From positions 1 through 49,627 of the forward strand of contig CAYUMU010000052.1 of assembly GCA_964445985.1 (NCBI GenBank): a DNA stretch of 49,627 nt, in the 5' to 3' direction. Positions 42,544 to 49,627 of the stretch are shown here, piece after piece (the stretch's first letter is position 1; each line of letters starts with the position of its first letter). The notes below the pieces were generated by a model, which was not told the origin of the DNA, did no database searches, and worked only from the letters and a program-made list of their open reading frames with translations. This DNA comes from CAYUMU01 sp964445985 (GTDB lineage Bacteria; Planctomycetota; Planctomycetia; Pirellulales; S012-138). A program made the position numbers and the translations under genes.

Positions 42544-45500
42544 TTACTTTACCCGCCACGTACCCCACAGTCGCGGCACAAGCTCGGCTTCGCTGGGCAC
42601 GTCGCTGGTAATCGCCGTGGCCTTGTTCGACCAGTAGACCCGCTGCAGCGTCTGAAAGCCATTCCCACGCAGCACGCCCAGGTCCCCCTGGTAGCTCGCC
42701 CCGGCTTGCGGTTCCCAGCCCAATGTTTCCAGCGGAATGCTCAACTCAAAGTTGCCCGCGCCGTCGGCGGCAAACTCGAGTTCATCGGTCACGTCTTGCA
42801 CCGAGTCGAGCGTGATCGTCCGCCAAGGGCTGCTGAACCGCACCGGCGTCTTCGTGCCAGCCACCACCGCCGCATACAGCACCGCCTTGGGCTTGCCCTC
42901 CACGGTGGTCACCAGCAACCGCACATCGCCAGCCACCGCATTCCGCCTCGTCGGATCGGCCTCGGCATCCGTGGCCAGCATGATGTCGAGCGCGCCGCCC
43001 GTCTTGAACAGGGCGTCGGGCTCTTCGCCGCTATTCTTCAACAGGTCTTTCTCCAGCGTGCGAAACGCCGCATACAACCGCCCGTTTGCCACGCACACCG
43101 CCGCGCTCGCGTCATACGGTTTAGAATTGCTGTTGAAGTTAGCCCGGGTGCCGCGCCGATCGATCACCGCAAACCTGGCGGACTCAGCCCAATCGCTCAG
43201 ATCGCCATCCACCTTGGGCGGCGCCGCTCGCAGCGCGACTTCCACCGGCGTGCGCAACCCGGCGGCATTCTTTCGCGCGGCCTCGGCAGCAAACCAATCG
43301 CTGGCCCGCTGCAAATCGTCCTTCCCAACCGCGATCGTCTGCGCGGGAATCCGCCGAATCGTTTCCAGCCCCTCCACCCGCACCAAACTGGTCCGCCCGC
43401 CATCCACCACGTATACCTGGCCGTCTTTCGTCTGCGTCAGGCTCGGCCAAAAGTTCTCGTCATGCAGCGAAACCTCCGAAACATCCATGTTGCGCACCGC
43501 CCGCGGCATGGCCCAATTGGGCCGCGAACGAATATCGTGAAACAGCGTGGCCACGAACAGGCCGTCGGCCGTCAGCAAATACATGTTCCCCATGTTGCCG
43601 TTGACGCCAAACATCGGCCCGCCCTCGCCCGGCGGCTCAATCCAGCCCCCCAGCAAACGCGTGTGCCCCACCACCATCCCCGGCCGATCGGGCACCGCCG
43701 CTTCGTGGCTGGCATGCAACCCCGGCCAAGGGCTGGGATAACTCCACCGCGGTTTGCCGTCCAGCACGCCCCCCAGCCCATAGTTGGAATACGGCGCCGG
43801 GGCATTGGTCAAAATCGTCCAGCCGTCAGGCCTTGTTAACGCCTGACCGCCGCCCGACGAGGCCGGCCGCTGCGCCCCCTCCACCAGCACCTCAGCCGCG
43901 GACAAATCATAGCGGGGTATCCCCTTCGCGAACCGCGGCACAAACTTCACCGCCTTCTCACCCCAGCGGGCAAACACCACCGACAGATCATTCATCACCG
44001 TCACGCCGCCCGCTTCCACCTTCTGCATGCGCACTTCCGCCGGCTGCGGCAGCCCATCGCCGTTGGCATCGCTCCAAGCAAACACGGCCGGATTGCGGAA
44101 ACGCTCGCCCCCGGCATTCACTCCCTCGGGCCACGCCGCCAGAAACGGCTCGGTCTTCAAAATCGGCCACTCATGCGCCGACCCCACCCCGGCCACCAGC
44201 CTCGCATGATGGGGCTCGTCGCGCCACAAGAACGCCGTCGCATCGCCGCTGGTCGGGTTATGGGTGTAGCAACTGGTGAAGTACCGCGCGCCCCGCTGGC
44301 TCTCCGGATACAGCGGCCAGTCCGGCGAATACGGCCCATAGTGCGCGCTCAGCAAACCATCTGGACGATGGAACACCCGCACCAACCGATCCTCGCCCGT
44401 CTGCCAGTCGAGTTCAAACTCCAAGCCCTTGTAGTAAAACCGGCTGCGATCCTGCGGATCGAGCACGCCCCCGCCGCCGTACTCGCTGGGTCCATGGAAC
44501 GCCTGGGCTAACCGGCCGTCAGCCTCCCACACGCTCACTCGCTTGGGGTGGAAGTCGGCCTCGGCCACCCATAGCCGCCCCCGGCTATCCACCGCCAACC
44601 CGTTGGGCTCGTTCATGTGCCGCGGATCATAAGGACCCTCGCCCGGCAAGCCCGGCTTGCCCACCACCCGCAGCGGCTTGCCCTGCGCGTCAAACACCTT
44701 CACCACGTGCTGCTCGCCCCGATCCGAAATATAGAACTGCCGCGCGGCACCCCCGGCCTTGCCTCGTGTAGAAATTGCCACATGCCGCGGATCGACCAAC
44801 CCCTTGTGAATGACCGGCCGCGGCGCCGGCGTGGCCGCTGGCTCGTGCTGATCCAGCGAATCAAACCGCACCAGGCTCCGCTCGCTCAGCACCAGCAACT
44901 TGCCCTCGCCATCAAACGCCAGCCCCCGCGGATTGCGCAGCGGAATGCGGCCCAGCACCTTCCGCGCCGCCACATCCACCAGCAACAACTCGTTCTGACG
45001 AACCAGCGAACAAACCAGCAGGCCATCTCGGGCTGCAATCCCCGCCAATACATAGCGGCGATCGCCCCCATCGAACCCCACCAACGGCTCCGGCCGCTCA
45101 TCCGGCTTCAGATCCTTCGGCCGGCGATCTTCGCCCAGTTGCAAGGTCAGCACGGTTTCATCGCCCAGCGAACGCGTCTTGGCCGTCAGCCGCAGCTCGC
45201 CTTCCCAAATCGAACCCACATAGGCCGCGTGGTTCGCATTGGCCTTTTCACCCAGATCCACGGCCAGCGTCGGCCCGCCCGTCCACACGCCACCCACCCT
45301 GGCTTGCCCTCCCACCTTCGTCCCATCCTCGCGAACCCACTGCAAACCGTGCCCTCCCTCCGAAACAAAAGCACCCATCATCACCAGCGGCGCGTTCACT
45401 TCCGTCCGCTCGGCCGGAATCCAGGCCATGCTCGTCGGCGGCGTGTGATTGGTGAGCCAGCAGCCCGTGCTGTCTTCGGTAACCCAGGCCGGTTCGCCCG

Positions 45501-46902
45501 CCGAGTACACGCTCATTTGATAACGCAACGACAGCGGCTTCCGCCACAGCCCTCGCACGCGGTATTCGCCCGGTGAAACCAACCGCGTGGGAATGTGATA
45601 CAGCCCGTGCTTGGCCGCATCCACGTCGCGCAGCAAATCGTCGCTCCCATCCCACCAGGCTGTGTTGTCGCCCGCCGGAAATGGCTGCTCGCTCACCAGG
45701 TTCCGAACGCGATTCCCCTGGGCGTCTTCTATCACCAACGTCACCAGGCCGGCTTCCGGCAGCTGGAAGCGGATCGGAATCGGCGGCGGCGTTTCGGCCG
45801 GCGGCGCCAACCGCAACGATTCGACCGGCGCTTCTCCCAGCGGCGACAGCGCCATCACCTCGCCCAACCAAACCCGGCGGCCGTCCTTCACTTTGCCCAG
45901 CACGTGCGGATGACGTCCGCTCGAACCGGCCGTCATCCGGATCCGAATCGCCCTGGTTTCCACCGGCTTGCCAAACTCCACCCAGTTCGGCCCCAGCGCG
46001 TGCGGATACCAGGTGACCAACCCCTCGGGCGCGGCAACGCGGGTCCAATCCGTAGCCGGCGCCGCGGCCAGCGGCGCGTTCGCTTCGCCCGCAAAGGCTT
46101 CAATCTCGGCGGCCGCGAACCCGTTCCACAAGAACGCCAGCCCACTCAACTTCCGCGGCTGCGGCCAGGCCAGGATCAGCCACTCCGGCTGTTCGGCCGA
46201 AATCACCCGCGCGGCCCCGTCCGGTCCATTCTCCCAGGTCGCCCAGTTGTTATGCGAGCCATCGACCACTTTGCCCGCCGCCTCTGGCAGCGCGCTCGCC
46301 GCCACCACGGCCTGCGGCGCCACGTTCGCCACCCGCTGCGGCAGCACCATCAACCCGCCCAGCCAACCAAAGGTTTCGCGGTCGGTCGGCTCCACCGTGT
46401 GGGTGAATCGCAAGGCCCGCGTTCGTGTGCCCGGCGGCAAGACCCACAGCCCATAGTCCCCCGCCGCCACTTCGGCAGCGCCCACTTCATTGTTATTCAA
46501 ACGCTCGGCAGCCACCCACAGGGCATCATCGGCCAAAGGACCAGGGTAAGCTGCCGAAGACTTCAACACGCTCAGTTGCCCGCCGCCGCGAACCAGCACC
46601 GCGCCCACCGGAACCTCTTCGCGAAAGCCAATCCGCAGATGCCGAGGGCCTGGCGAGGCGTCGTTCCCAAACGGCAGGCCCTTCCAGTCCGGCTGACTGT
46701 CCGCCGTCCAGATAATGTCGGTCACGCCGTTCTTGGTGATCGGTCCGGGCGAAGTCTGCCCCGCCACTTCCTGCTCGAATGCCTCGGGGTCGAGCTGTGC
46801 GGCCCGGACGGTCAATTGCGGATACCAACGAGGCGCCGCCGCCTCAACCACCGAGCCCCAGACAACCACCCCCACCCAACCTAGCGCGCATGCACGAAAC
46901 AC
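42544..46902 (-). CDS. Giant secreted protein with NHL-like repeats (1452 aa)
   Basis: GTG 46902 follows GAGGGGAG with a 7-base spacing and gives the signal FRACALGWVGVVVWGSVVEA, with cleavage likely after AAA. The longer frame to 46980 lacks such a site. The N-terminal part has lectin-like text (WLILAWPQPRKLSGLAFLWN). A FlgD-type immunoglobulin fold follows (LVTLVIEDAQGNRVRNLV, about residue 395), then NHL-like blades (NEPNGLAVDSRGRLWVAEAD). WSDANGDGLPQPAEV, EF-hand-like, lies further on. The C-terminus resembles a CBM9-like domain (PKVDGDLSDWAESARFAVID). It is probably cell-surface or secreted and may bind glycans. The role is unknown. It is upstream of the DUF1080 gene on the same strand, which suggests a polysaccharide use pair. 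Confidence 0.8.
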   Translation of the reverse strand: MFRACALGWVGVVVWGSVVEAAAPRWYPQLTVRAAQLDPEAFEQEVAGQTSPGPITKNGVTDIIWTADSQPDWKGLPFGNDASPGPRHLRIGFREEVPVGAVLVRGGGQLSVLKSSAAYPGPLADDALWVAAERLNNNEVGAAEVAAGDYGLWVLPPGTRTRALRFTHTVEPTDRETFGWLGGLMVLPQRVANVAPQAVVAASALPEAAGKVVDGSHNNWATWENGPDGAARVISAEQPEWLILAWPQPRKLSGLAFLWNGFAAAEIEAFAGEANAPLAAAPATDWTRVAAPEGLVTWYPHALGPNWVEFGKPVETRAIRIRMTAGSSGRHPHVLGKVKDGRRVWLGEVMALSPLGEAPVESLRLAPPAETPPPIPIRFQLPEAGLVTLVIEDAQGNRVRNLVSEQPFPAGDNTAWWDGSDDLLRDVDAAKHGLYHIPTRLVSPGEYRVRGLWRKPLSLRYQMSVYSAGEPAWVTEDSTGCWLTNHTPPTSMAWIPAERTEVNAPLVMMGAFVSEGGHGLQWVREDGTKVGGQARVGGVWTGGPTLAVDLGEKANANHAAYVGSIWEGELRLTAKTRSLGDETVLTLQLGEDRRPKDLKPDERPEPLVGFDGGDRRYVLAGIAARDGLLVCSLVRQNELLLVDVAARKVLGRIPLRNPRGLAFDGEGKLLVLSERSLVRFDSLDQHEPAATPAPRPVIHKGLVDPRHVAISTRGKAGGAARQFYISDRGEQHVVKVFDAQGKPLRVVGKPGLPGEGPYDPRHMNEPNGLAVDSRGRLWVAEADFHPKRVSVWEADGRLAQAFHGPSEYGGGGVLDPQDRSRFYYKGLEFELDWQTGEDRLVRVFHRPDGLLSAHYGPYSPDWPLYPESQRGARYFTSCYTHNPTSGDATAFLWRDEPHHARLVAGVGSAHEWPILKTEPFLAAWPEGVNAGGERFRNPAVFAWSDANGDGLPQPAEVRMQKVEAGGVTVMNDLSVVFARWGEKAVKFVPRFAKGIPRYDLSAAEVLVEGAQRPASSGGGQALTRPDGWTILTNAPAPYSNYGLGGVLDGKPRWSYPSPWPGLHASHEAAVPDRPGMVVGHTRLLGGWIEPPGEGGPMFGVNGNMGNMYLLTADGLFVATLFHDIRSRPNWAMPRAVRNMDVSEVSLHDENFWPSLTQTKDGQVYVVDGGRTSLVRVEGLETIRRIPAQTIAVGKDDLQRASDWFAAEAARKNAAGLRTPVEVALRAAPPKVDGDLSDWAESARFAVIDRRGTRANFNSNSKPYDASAAVCVANGRLYAAFRTLEKDLLKNSGEEPDALFKTGGALDIMLATDAEADPTRRNAVAGDVRLLVTTVEGKPKAVLYAAVVAGTKTPVRFSSPWRTITLDSVQDVTDELEFAADGAGNFELSIPLETLGWEPQAGASYQGDLGVLRGNGFQTLQRVYWSNKATAITSDVPSEAELVPRLWGTWRVK

Positions 46903-47076
46903 AGAATCGCTCCCCTCGAAAAAACAAACTCGCAACCCCTCCATCATACCAAACTTTGTAGCCCTGGAGCCGCATGGCATAGGCTTGCGACGATGGTCTT
47001 TTCATTGGCGTTGCTAGTGCTTATGCAGCGGACTGGGCAGGCATTTCAGCATCCGCGAGCCCATATCGTGGGCGAT

Positions 47077-47105
47077 CCGGCGGTGTCGCTGCGCTCAACC
47101 GCCGG
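47077..47105. repeat. REP-like hairpin
   Basis: CCGGCGGT (47077-47084) and ACCGCCGG (47098-47105) are a perfect 8-bp inverted repeat with a 13-base loop (GTCGCTGCGCTCA). Text of this kind, with the following CTTAAACCCC, is like dispersed repeats of planctomycete genomes, but only one copy is in the window. Confidence 0.4.
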
Positions 47106-47177
47106 CTACTGGCTTAAACCCCTGTCGGGGTAAAAGACCTAGAGTCGCTTGGTGTTTGAAGCGCGCCCGCGAATGCA

Positions 47178-47206
47178 AACCGCCGGGGTGGTTGGCTCCG
47201 GCGGTT
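47178..47206 (-). terminator. Hairpin terminator candidate after the aldehyde dehydrogenase gene
   Basis: AACCGCCGG (47178-47186) and CCGGCGGTT (47198-47206) form a 9-bp perfect stem with an 11-base loop. On the minus strand it is followed by TTTGCATT, 43 bases beyond the aldehyde dehydrogenase stop. Termination is plausible. Confidence 0.5.
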
Positions 47207-47248
47207 GATTCGTTCGCGGTCAGTGAAAATCAGCGAAGGAGGTGTTGA

Positions 47249-48697
47249 TTACCTTCCCTTTTTGAGCGCTTCCACCTTGTCATCGGTCAACTGGTAAGCC
47301 CGGGCGCGGAAGAGGAACTCCACGATGTTCCCTTCGTGCGGTTGGAGCCAGTCGAGCTTGATGGTGGGGATCGGGCCGATGTTGAGCCGGTCAATATGCA
47401 CGGCGTCGGACAGGGCGTGCTGGAACTTGGGGTCGTTGGTGATGCCGGAGCAAACCAGCGTGGGACCGATGGCTTCGAGCATTTGCTCTTGAGGGCATTC
47501 CACCACGGTGCAATACGGGAACATGTATTCCGTTTTGGCGATGGCCGCCTTGGGCGACTTGGCGTGGATGATCGTCGGCCGCAGGTAAGCGCAGCGTTCT
47601 TTCTCCACCAGCCGGGGGCCGAACTTTTCGGTGACGTGCGTCACGCCTTCTTCGCGGCAGTCTTCTTCGATCTTGTTCCACACCGCTTGGGCCACGCCGG
47701 GCACGGTGAAGGCCGCGAGGCCGGCATTGGGGTCTTCGGGGGGGAGCACGTCGATGGGGCCGATTTTTTCGGCCAGGGCCTGGGCGATTTCCTTGGTGTG
47801 CCGGCTGGCCCACACGCCCGAGCAGTTGATGCAGCCTCGGCCGCTGTTGCGGTAGATGCTGTCGGCCATGATGTCGATGTACTTTTCCCAGTCATCGACG
47901 CAGTCGTCGCCGAGCAGGATTTTGCTGAAGCCTGGCCCGTGCGCTTGCACCTTGGGATTGCCCCGGTAGCGTTCCACGGTGGGGGTGCCGCCGAAGATCA
48001 TGCTGCGATCGACGTGCTCCAGCACCGAGGCGCCGATGTCGCCGCCGCCGGGATAGATGCCGATGACTTCCTTGGGGATGCCGGCTTCGCCAAAGGCGGC
48101 CGCCATGCGGTAAGGCGTCCAGGGCTCTTGCGGGCCGGGCTTGAGCACCAGGCCGATTTGCATGGGGATGACCGGCAGCCAGAGCGTATGCACGCCAGGG
48201 CTGTTGGAGGGGAGCACCAGGCCGAGCACGGGCGATTGCGCCTGGTAGCTGACGACCACGCCGCGGCTTTCGATGCCGTAGCCGCGGGCGAGGATGTTCA
48301 TGTCGAGCCCTCGGGTGAGAGCGTCGAGCATCTTATCCATGTTGGTGAGCACAAAGTGGTTCTTTTCCATATTGAACCGGCACATGTGCTCAGGCAGGCC
48401 GGTGGAAGCACTTTGCGAACGGACAAAGTCGTCGGGGCTTTGGGTGCCGTTGCCCAAGGGCAAGGTGCCGTCCAAATACAGGTCGGCGGCTTTTTTGACG
48501 CGCTCGATCAATTCCTGGGGCGGGATTTCGCGAAGCAGGTCGCGAGCCCGATGGGCCTGACGCATATCGCGGGCCAAGAGGGCCGCATTGGCCTGGCCCA
48601 CCTCGGCGATGGGCTCGCCGGTATTGAAGTGCACGACCTTGTCTTTTTCGAGCGAATCGTAGGGCTTGCCCCAGCGTAGGACCGGTAGACTTAGCAT
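47249..48697 (-). CDS. Aldehyde dehydrogenase family protein
   Basis: A 482-residue NAD(P)-dependent aldehyde dehydrogenase fold. The probable catalytic cysteine is C289 in NSGRGCINCSG, and the cofactor-binding loop is FGGTPTVERYRGNPKV. The text VLGLVLPSNSPGVHTLWLPV and GPQEPWTPYRMAAAFGEAGI fits the N-terminal half. The sequence is diverged from common aldehyde dehydrogenases and may be an acyl-type reductase. ATG 48697 follows AGGAG. The gene downstream on the same strand order, beyond the four-helix cassette, is the 3' end of a possible adenylate-forming enzyme, so a two-step acid-to-aldehyde route can be imagined. That pathway is inference. Confidence 0.8.
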   Translation of the reverse strand: MLSLPVLRWGKPYDSLEKDKVVHFNTGEPIAEVGQANAALLARDMRQAHRARDLLREIPPQELIERVKKAADLYLDGTLPLGNGTQSPDDFVRSQSASTGLPEHMCRFNMEKNHFVLTNMDKMLDALTRGLDMNILARGYGIESRGVVVSYQAQSPVLGLVLPSNSPGVHTLWLPVIPMQIGLVLKPGPQEPWTPYRMAAAFGEAGIPKEVIGIYPGGGDIGASVLEHVDRSMIFGGTPTVERYRGNPKVQAHGPGFSKILLGDDCVDDWEKYIDIMADSIYRNSGRGCINCSGVWASRHTKEIAQALAEKIGPIDVLPPEDPNAGLAAFTVPGVAQAVWNKIEEDCREEGVTHVTEKFGPRLVEKERCAYLRPTIIHAKSPKAAIAKTEYMFPYCTVVECPQEQMLEAIGPTLVCSGITNDPKFQHALSDAVHIDRLNIGPIPTIKLDWLQPHEGNIVEFLFRARAYQLTDDKVEALKKGR

Positions 48698-48765
48698 CGC
48701 GTGTTTTCTCCTGCGGCATTCAGGGCTGTGGCTTTCAGATCCGATGACGATCTAAACGCGACCCG

Positions 48766-48804
48766 GTTTGGATTGCAAATTGAAAAATGCAAATTGAAAA
48801 TTGT
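48766..48804. repeat. Left inverted repeat of the four-helix-bundle cassette
   Basis: GTTTGGATTGCAAATTGA is followed by AAAATGCAAATTG and AAAATTGT. The 39-bp arm matches the reverse complement of 49215-49253 with only two mismatches, both A/C. It lies 68 bases upstream of the aldehyde dehydrogenase start. Confidence 0.75.
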
Positions 48805-48828
48805 AAGACAGCAATTCCGTATCATGAA

Positions 48829-49167
48829 CTATCGGCGACTTTTTGCGGTGACGACGGATTGTCCCACGATTCTTGAAAGTTCCTCACACTCTGCGAGCAG
48901 AGGCGTCATCTTCGCCTCGGCAAGCAGATCGGCACGCACAATCAGCCATAACCAGAGTCGTGTTTCTCGAAGTTCCTTCAGACAAATGCTCAGCTTATGA
49001 ATAAAGTCAGAGCGGCTTTCAGCACTACAAGCTTCATCATAGTTAGCGGCAGGCGACGTGCCGGAACGCACAATCTGGCTCGCCACATGGCGAGCCAGTT
49101 TCGACTTCGGAAGAGCATCCACCATCTTGCCAACGCGGGCAGCAAAATCTAATAACCGCTCTGACAA
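48829..49167 (-). CDS. Four-helix-bundle protein (S23/IVS-type)
   Basis: A 112-residue protein of the four-helix-bundle family related to the proteins encoded in 23S rRNA intervening sequences. The family pattern is complete: SERLLDFAARVGKMVDALPK, ARHVASQIVRSGTSPAANYD, then EACSAESRSDFIHKLSICLK and ELRETRLWLWLIVRADLLAE. The function is unknown. The nominal start TTG 49167 is inside the conserved text. The frame reads on upstream as SQFKETQYEPEELSERL with no ATG or GTG, so the natural start may be a rare codon (ATT at 49209) or may have been lost. The gene lies between two 39-bp inverted repeats, which suggests a mobile cassette. Confidence 0.8.
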   Translation of the reverse strand: MSERLLDFAARVGKMVDALPKSKLARHVASQIVRSGTSPAANYDEACSAESRSDFIHKLSICLKELRETRLWLWLIVRADLLAEAKMTPLLAECEELSRIVGQSVVTAKSRR

Positions 49168-49214
49168 TTCCTCCGGCTCATACTGCGTCTCCTTGAACTG
49201 ACTGCGAATCCATC

Positions 49215-49253
49215 ACAATTTGCAATTTGCATTTTGCAATTTGCAATCCAAAC
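49215..49253. repeat. Right inverted repeat of the four-helix-bundle cassette
   Basis: ACAATTTGCAATTTGCATT is followed by TTGCAATTTGCAATCCAAAC. It is the near-exact reverse complement of 48766-48804, 37 of 39 positions. It ends just before an AAGGAGG at 49254-49260. The spacing of the two arms (410 bases) brackets only the four-helix-bundle gene. Confidence 0.75.
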
Positions 49254-49299
49254 AAGGAGGTAGCCAGACAACAGCGCCAAACCCGCTAAGTGCGCCGCG

Positions 49300-49627
49300 T
49301 TAGTAAACGCCAACCGTCGTTCCACCAGCCAGCTTGCTGAACGGTCGAACCCCGCTGACTCCGTCCCAGGGGTATTTTTCGAAGGGTTGTTCGCGTTCTC
49401 CCTCGTCGCGTTCCAGGAACCCGGGGATGAATAGTTCTTTGGTCATGGTGTACAGCTTTACCCGGCCGGTGCCGCCGTAGGGGACGACGTCGAGGTGGCT
49501 GTCGAGGTCGACCACTTGGGCCACCGCGCGGGGTTGCGGGGCGTAGTAGCTGATCTTGTAGCCGTCTTCGGCCGTGACGGGCTTGCTGCAGGCCAGGCCC
49601 ATCAGGGTGTTGCCGTAGGTGGGCGTC
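49300..49627 (-). CDS. 3' end of a possible adenylate-forming enzyme (acyl-CoA ligase-like), cut by the window edge
   Basis: The frame enters from the right edge as TPTYGNTLMGLACSKPV and runs 109 codons to a stop at 49300. TPTYGNT resembles the conserved loop of AMP-binding acyl-activating enzymes, and the rest (YYAPQPRAVAQVVD, then PYGGTGRVKLYTMTKELFIP) resembles a C-terminal domain. It is only a tentative family call. Its neighbour on the same strand is the aldehyde dehydrogenase, and the two are separated by the four-helix-bundle cassette. The start lies outside this window. Confidence 0.4.
   Translation of the reverse strand, partial: TPTYGNTLMGLACSKPVTAEDGYKISYYAPQPRAVAQVVDLDSHLDVVPYGGTGRVKLYTMTKELFIPGFLERDEGEREQPFEKYPWDGVSGVRPFSKLAGGTTVGVY

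Larger units (their letters stand above)
46903..47248. other. Intergenic region with dispersed-repeat-like hairpins
   Basis: No gene is supported here. It contains the inverted repeat at 47077-47105 and the terminator-like hairpin at 47178-47206. The ACCCC/GGGGT stem at 47118-47131 is also present. Confidence 0.5.

Noticed and set aside
42457..45576. Long + strand open frames opposite the giant secreted protein
   Set aside because: They are rich in Arg, Pro and His, as expected from the complement of GC-rich coding, and show no domain. The minus strand has signal peptide and repeats.
47336..48679. 447-codon + strand frame opposite the aldehyde dehydrogenase
   Set aside because: Antisense to a gene with a clear catalytic cysteine motif. 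The composition is typical of a shadow frame.
1..49627. CRISPR array or cas genes
   Set aside because: No regularly spaced direct repeats and no Cas-like protein were seen.

Overview
The window looks like chromosomal DNA of a planctomycete. The evidence is the GC-rich coding, the frequent GTG starts, the 3-keto-disaccharide hydrolase (DUF1080) and giant secreted NHL-type proteins, the wide spacers inside the ribosomal protein cluster, and a ribosomal cluster lacking rpmD, adk, map, infA and rpsD. This placement is my reading of gene content. No 16S or database comparison was possible.

Layout. (1) 0.5-8.1 kb, + strand: a type I restriction-modification locus, hsdM-hsdS-PLD-like gene-hsdR. hsdM is frameshifted near its 3' end. 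hsdR has lost the segment with the DEAD-box motif and changes frame at the scar. hsdS and the PLD gene are open. (2) 8.1-17.6 kb: an accessory zone with a 1006-residue P-loop ATPase of unrecognised family, a frame-split lipoprotein gene, three small orphan genes, an exonuclease VII large-subunit gene (xseA) interrupted by an amber codon and truncated at its 3' end, and a two-domain winged-helix regulator followed by a terminator. (3) 17.6-23.4 kb, all - strand: a decayed helicase/DUF559 gene, an unknown gene, a small lipoprotein, a Tat-type exported protein, the first part of a TOTE-type primase, and a 779-residue 2OG-Fe(II) oxygenase. Regions 1-3 read as a defence or mobile-DNA graveyard beside a housekeeping cluster. 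(4) 24.0-24.7 kb: a secreted DUF1080 protein. (5) 24.9-40.6 kb, + strand: the fused S10-spc-alpha cluster from rpsJ to rplQ, including secY and rpoA. It is preceded by a consensus-like promoter and a compact three-way-junction leader. (6) 40.7-49.6 kb: a HExxH metallopeptidase-like gene on +, then - strand genes: a small hypothetical protein, a second DUF1080 protein, a 1452-residue secreted protein, an aldehyde dehydrogenase, a four-helix-bundle gene framed by 39-bp inverted repeats, and the 3' end of a probable adenylate-forming enzyme cut by the window edge.

How the parts work together: the ribosomal cluster makes the two ribosomal subunits, the Sec translocon and RNA polymerase alpha from one long transcription unit, with autoregulation possible through the leader. 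The restriction locus and the 17.6-21 kb genes are mostly broken and probably no longer work as systems. The strongest candidates for something undescribed are the 1006-residue ATPase, the rpsJ leader, and the inverted-repeat cassette around the four-helix-bundle gene.
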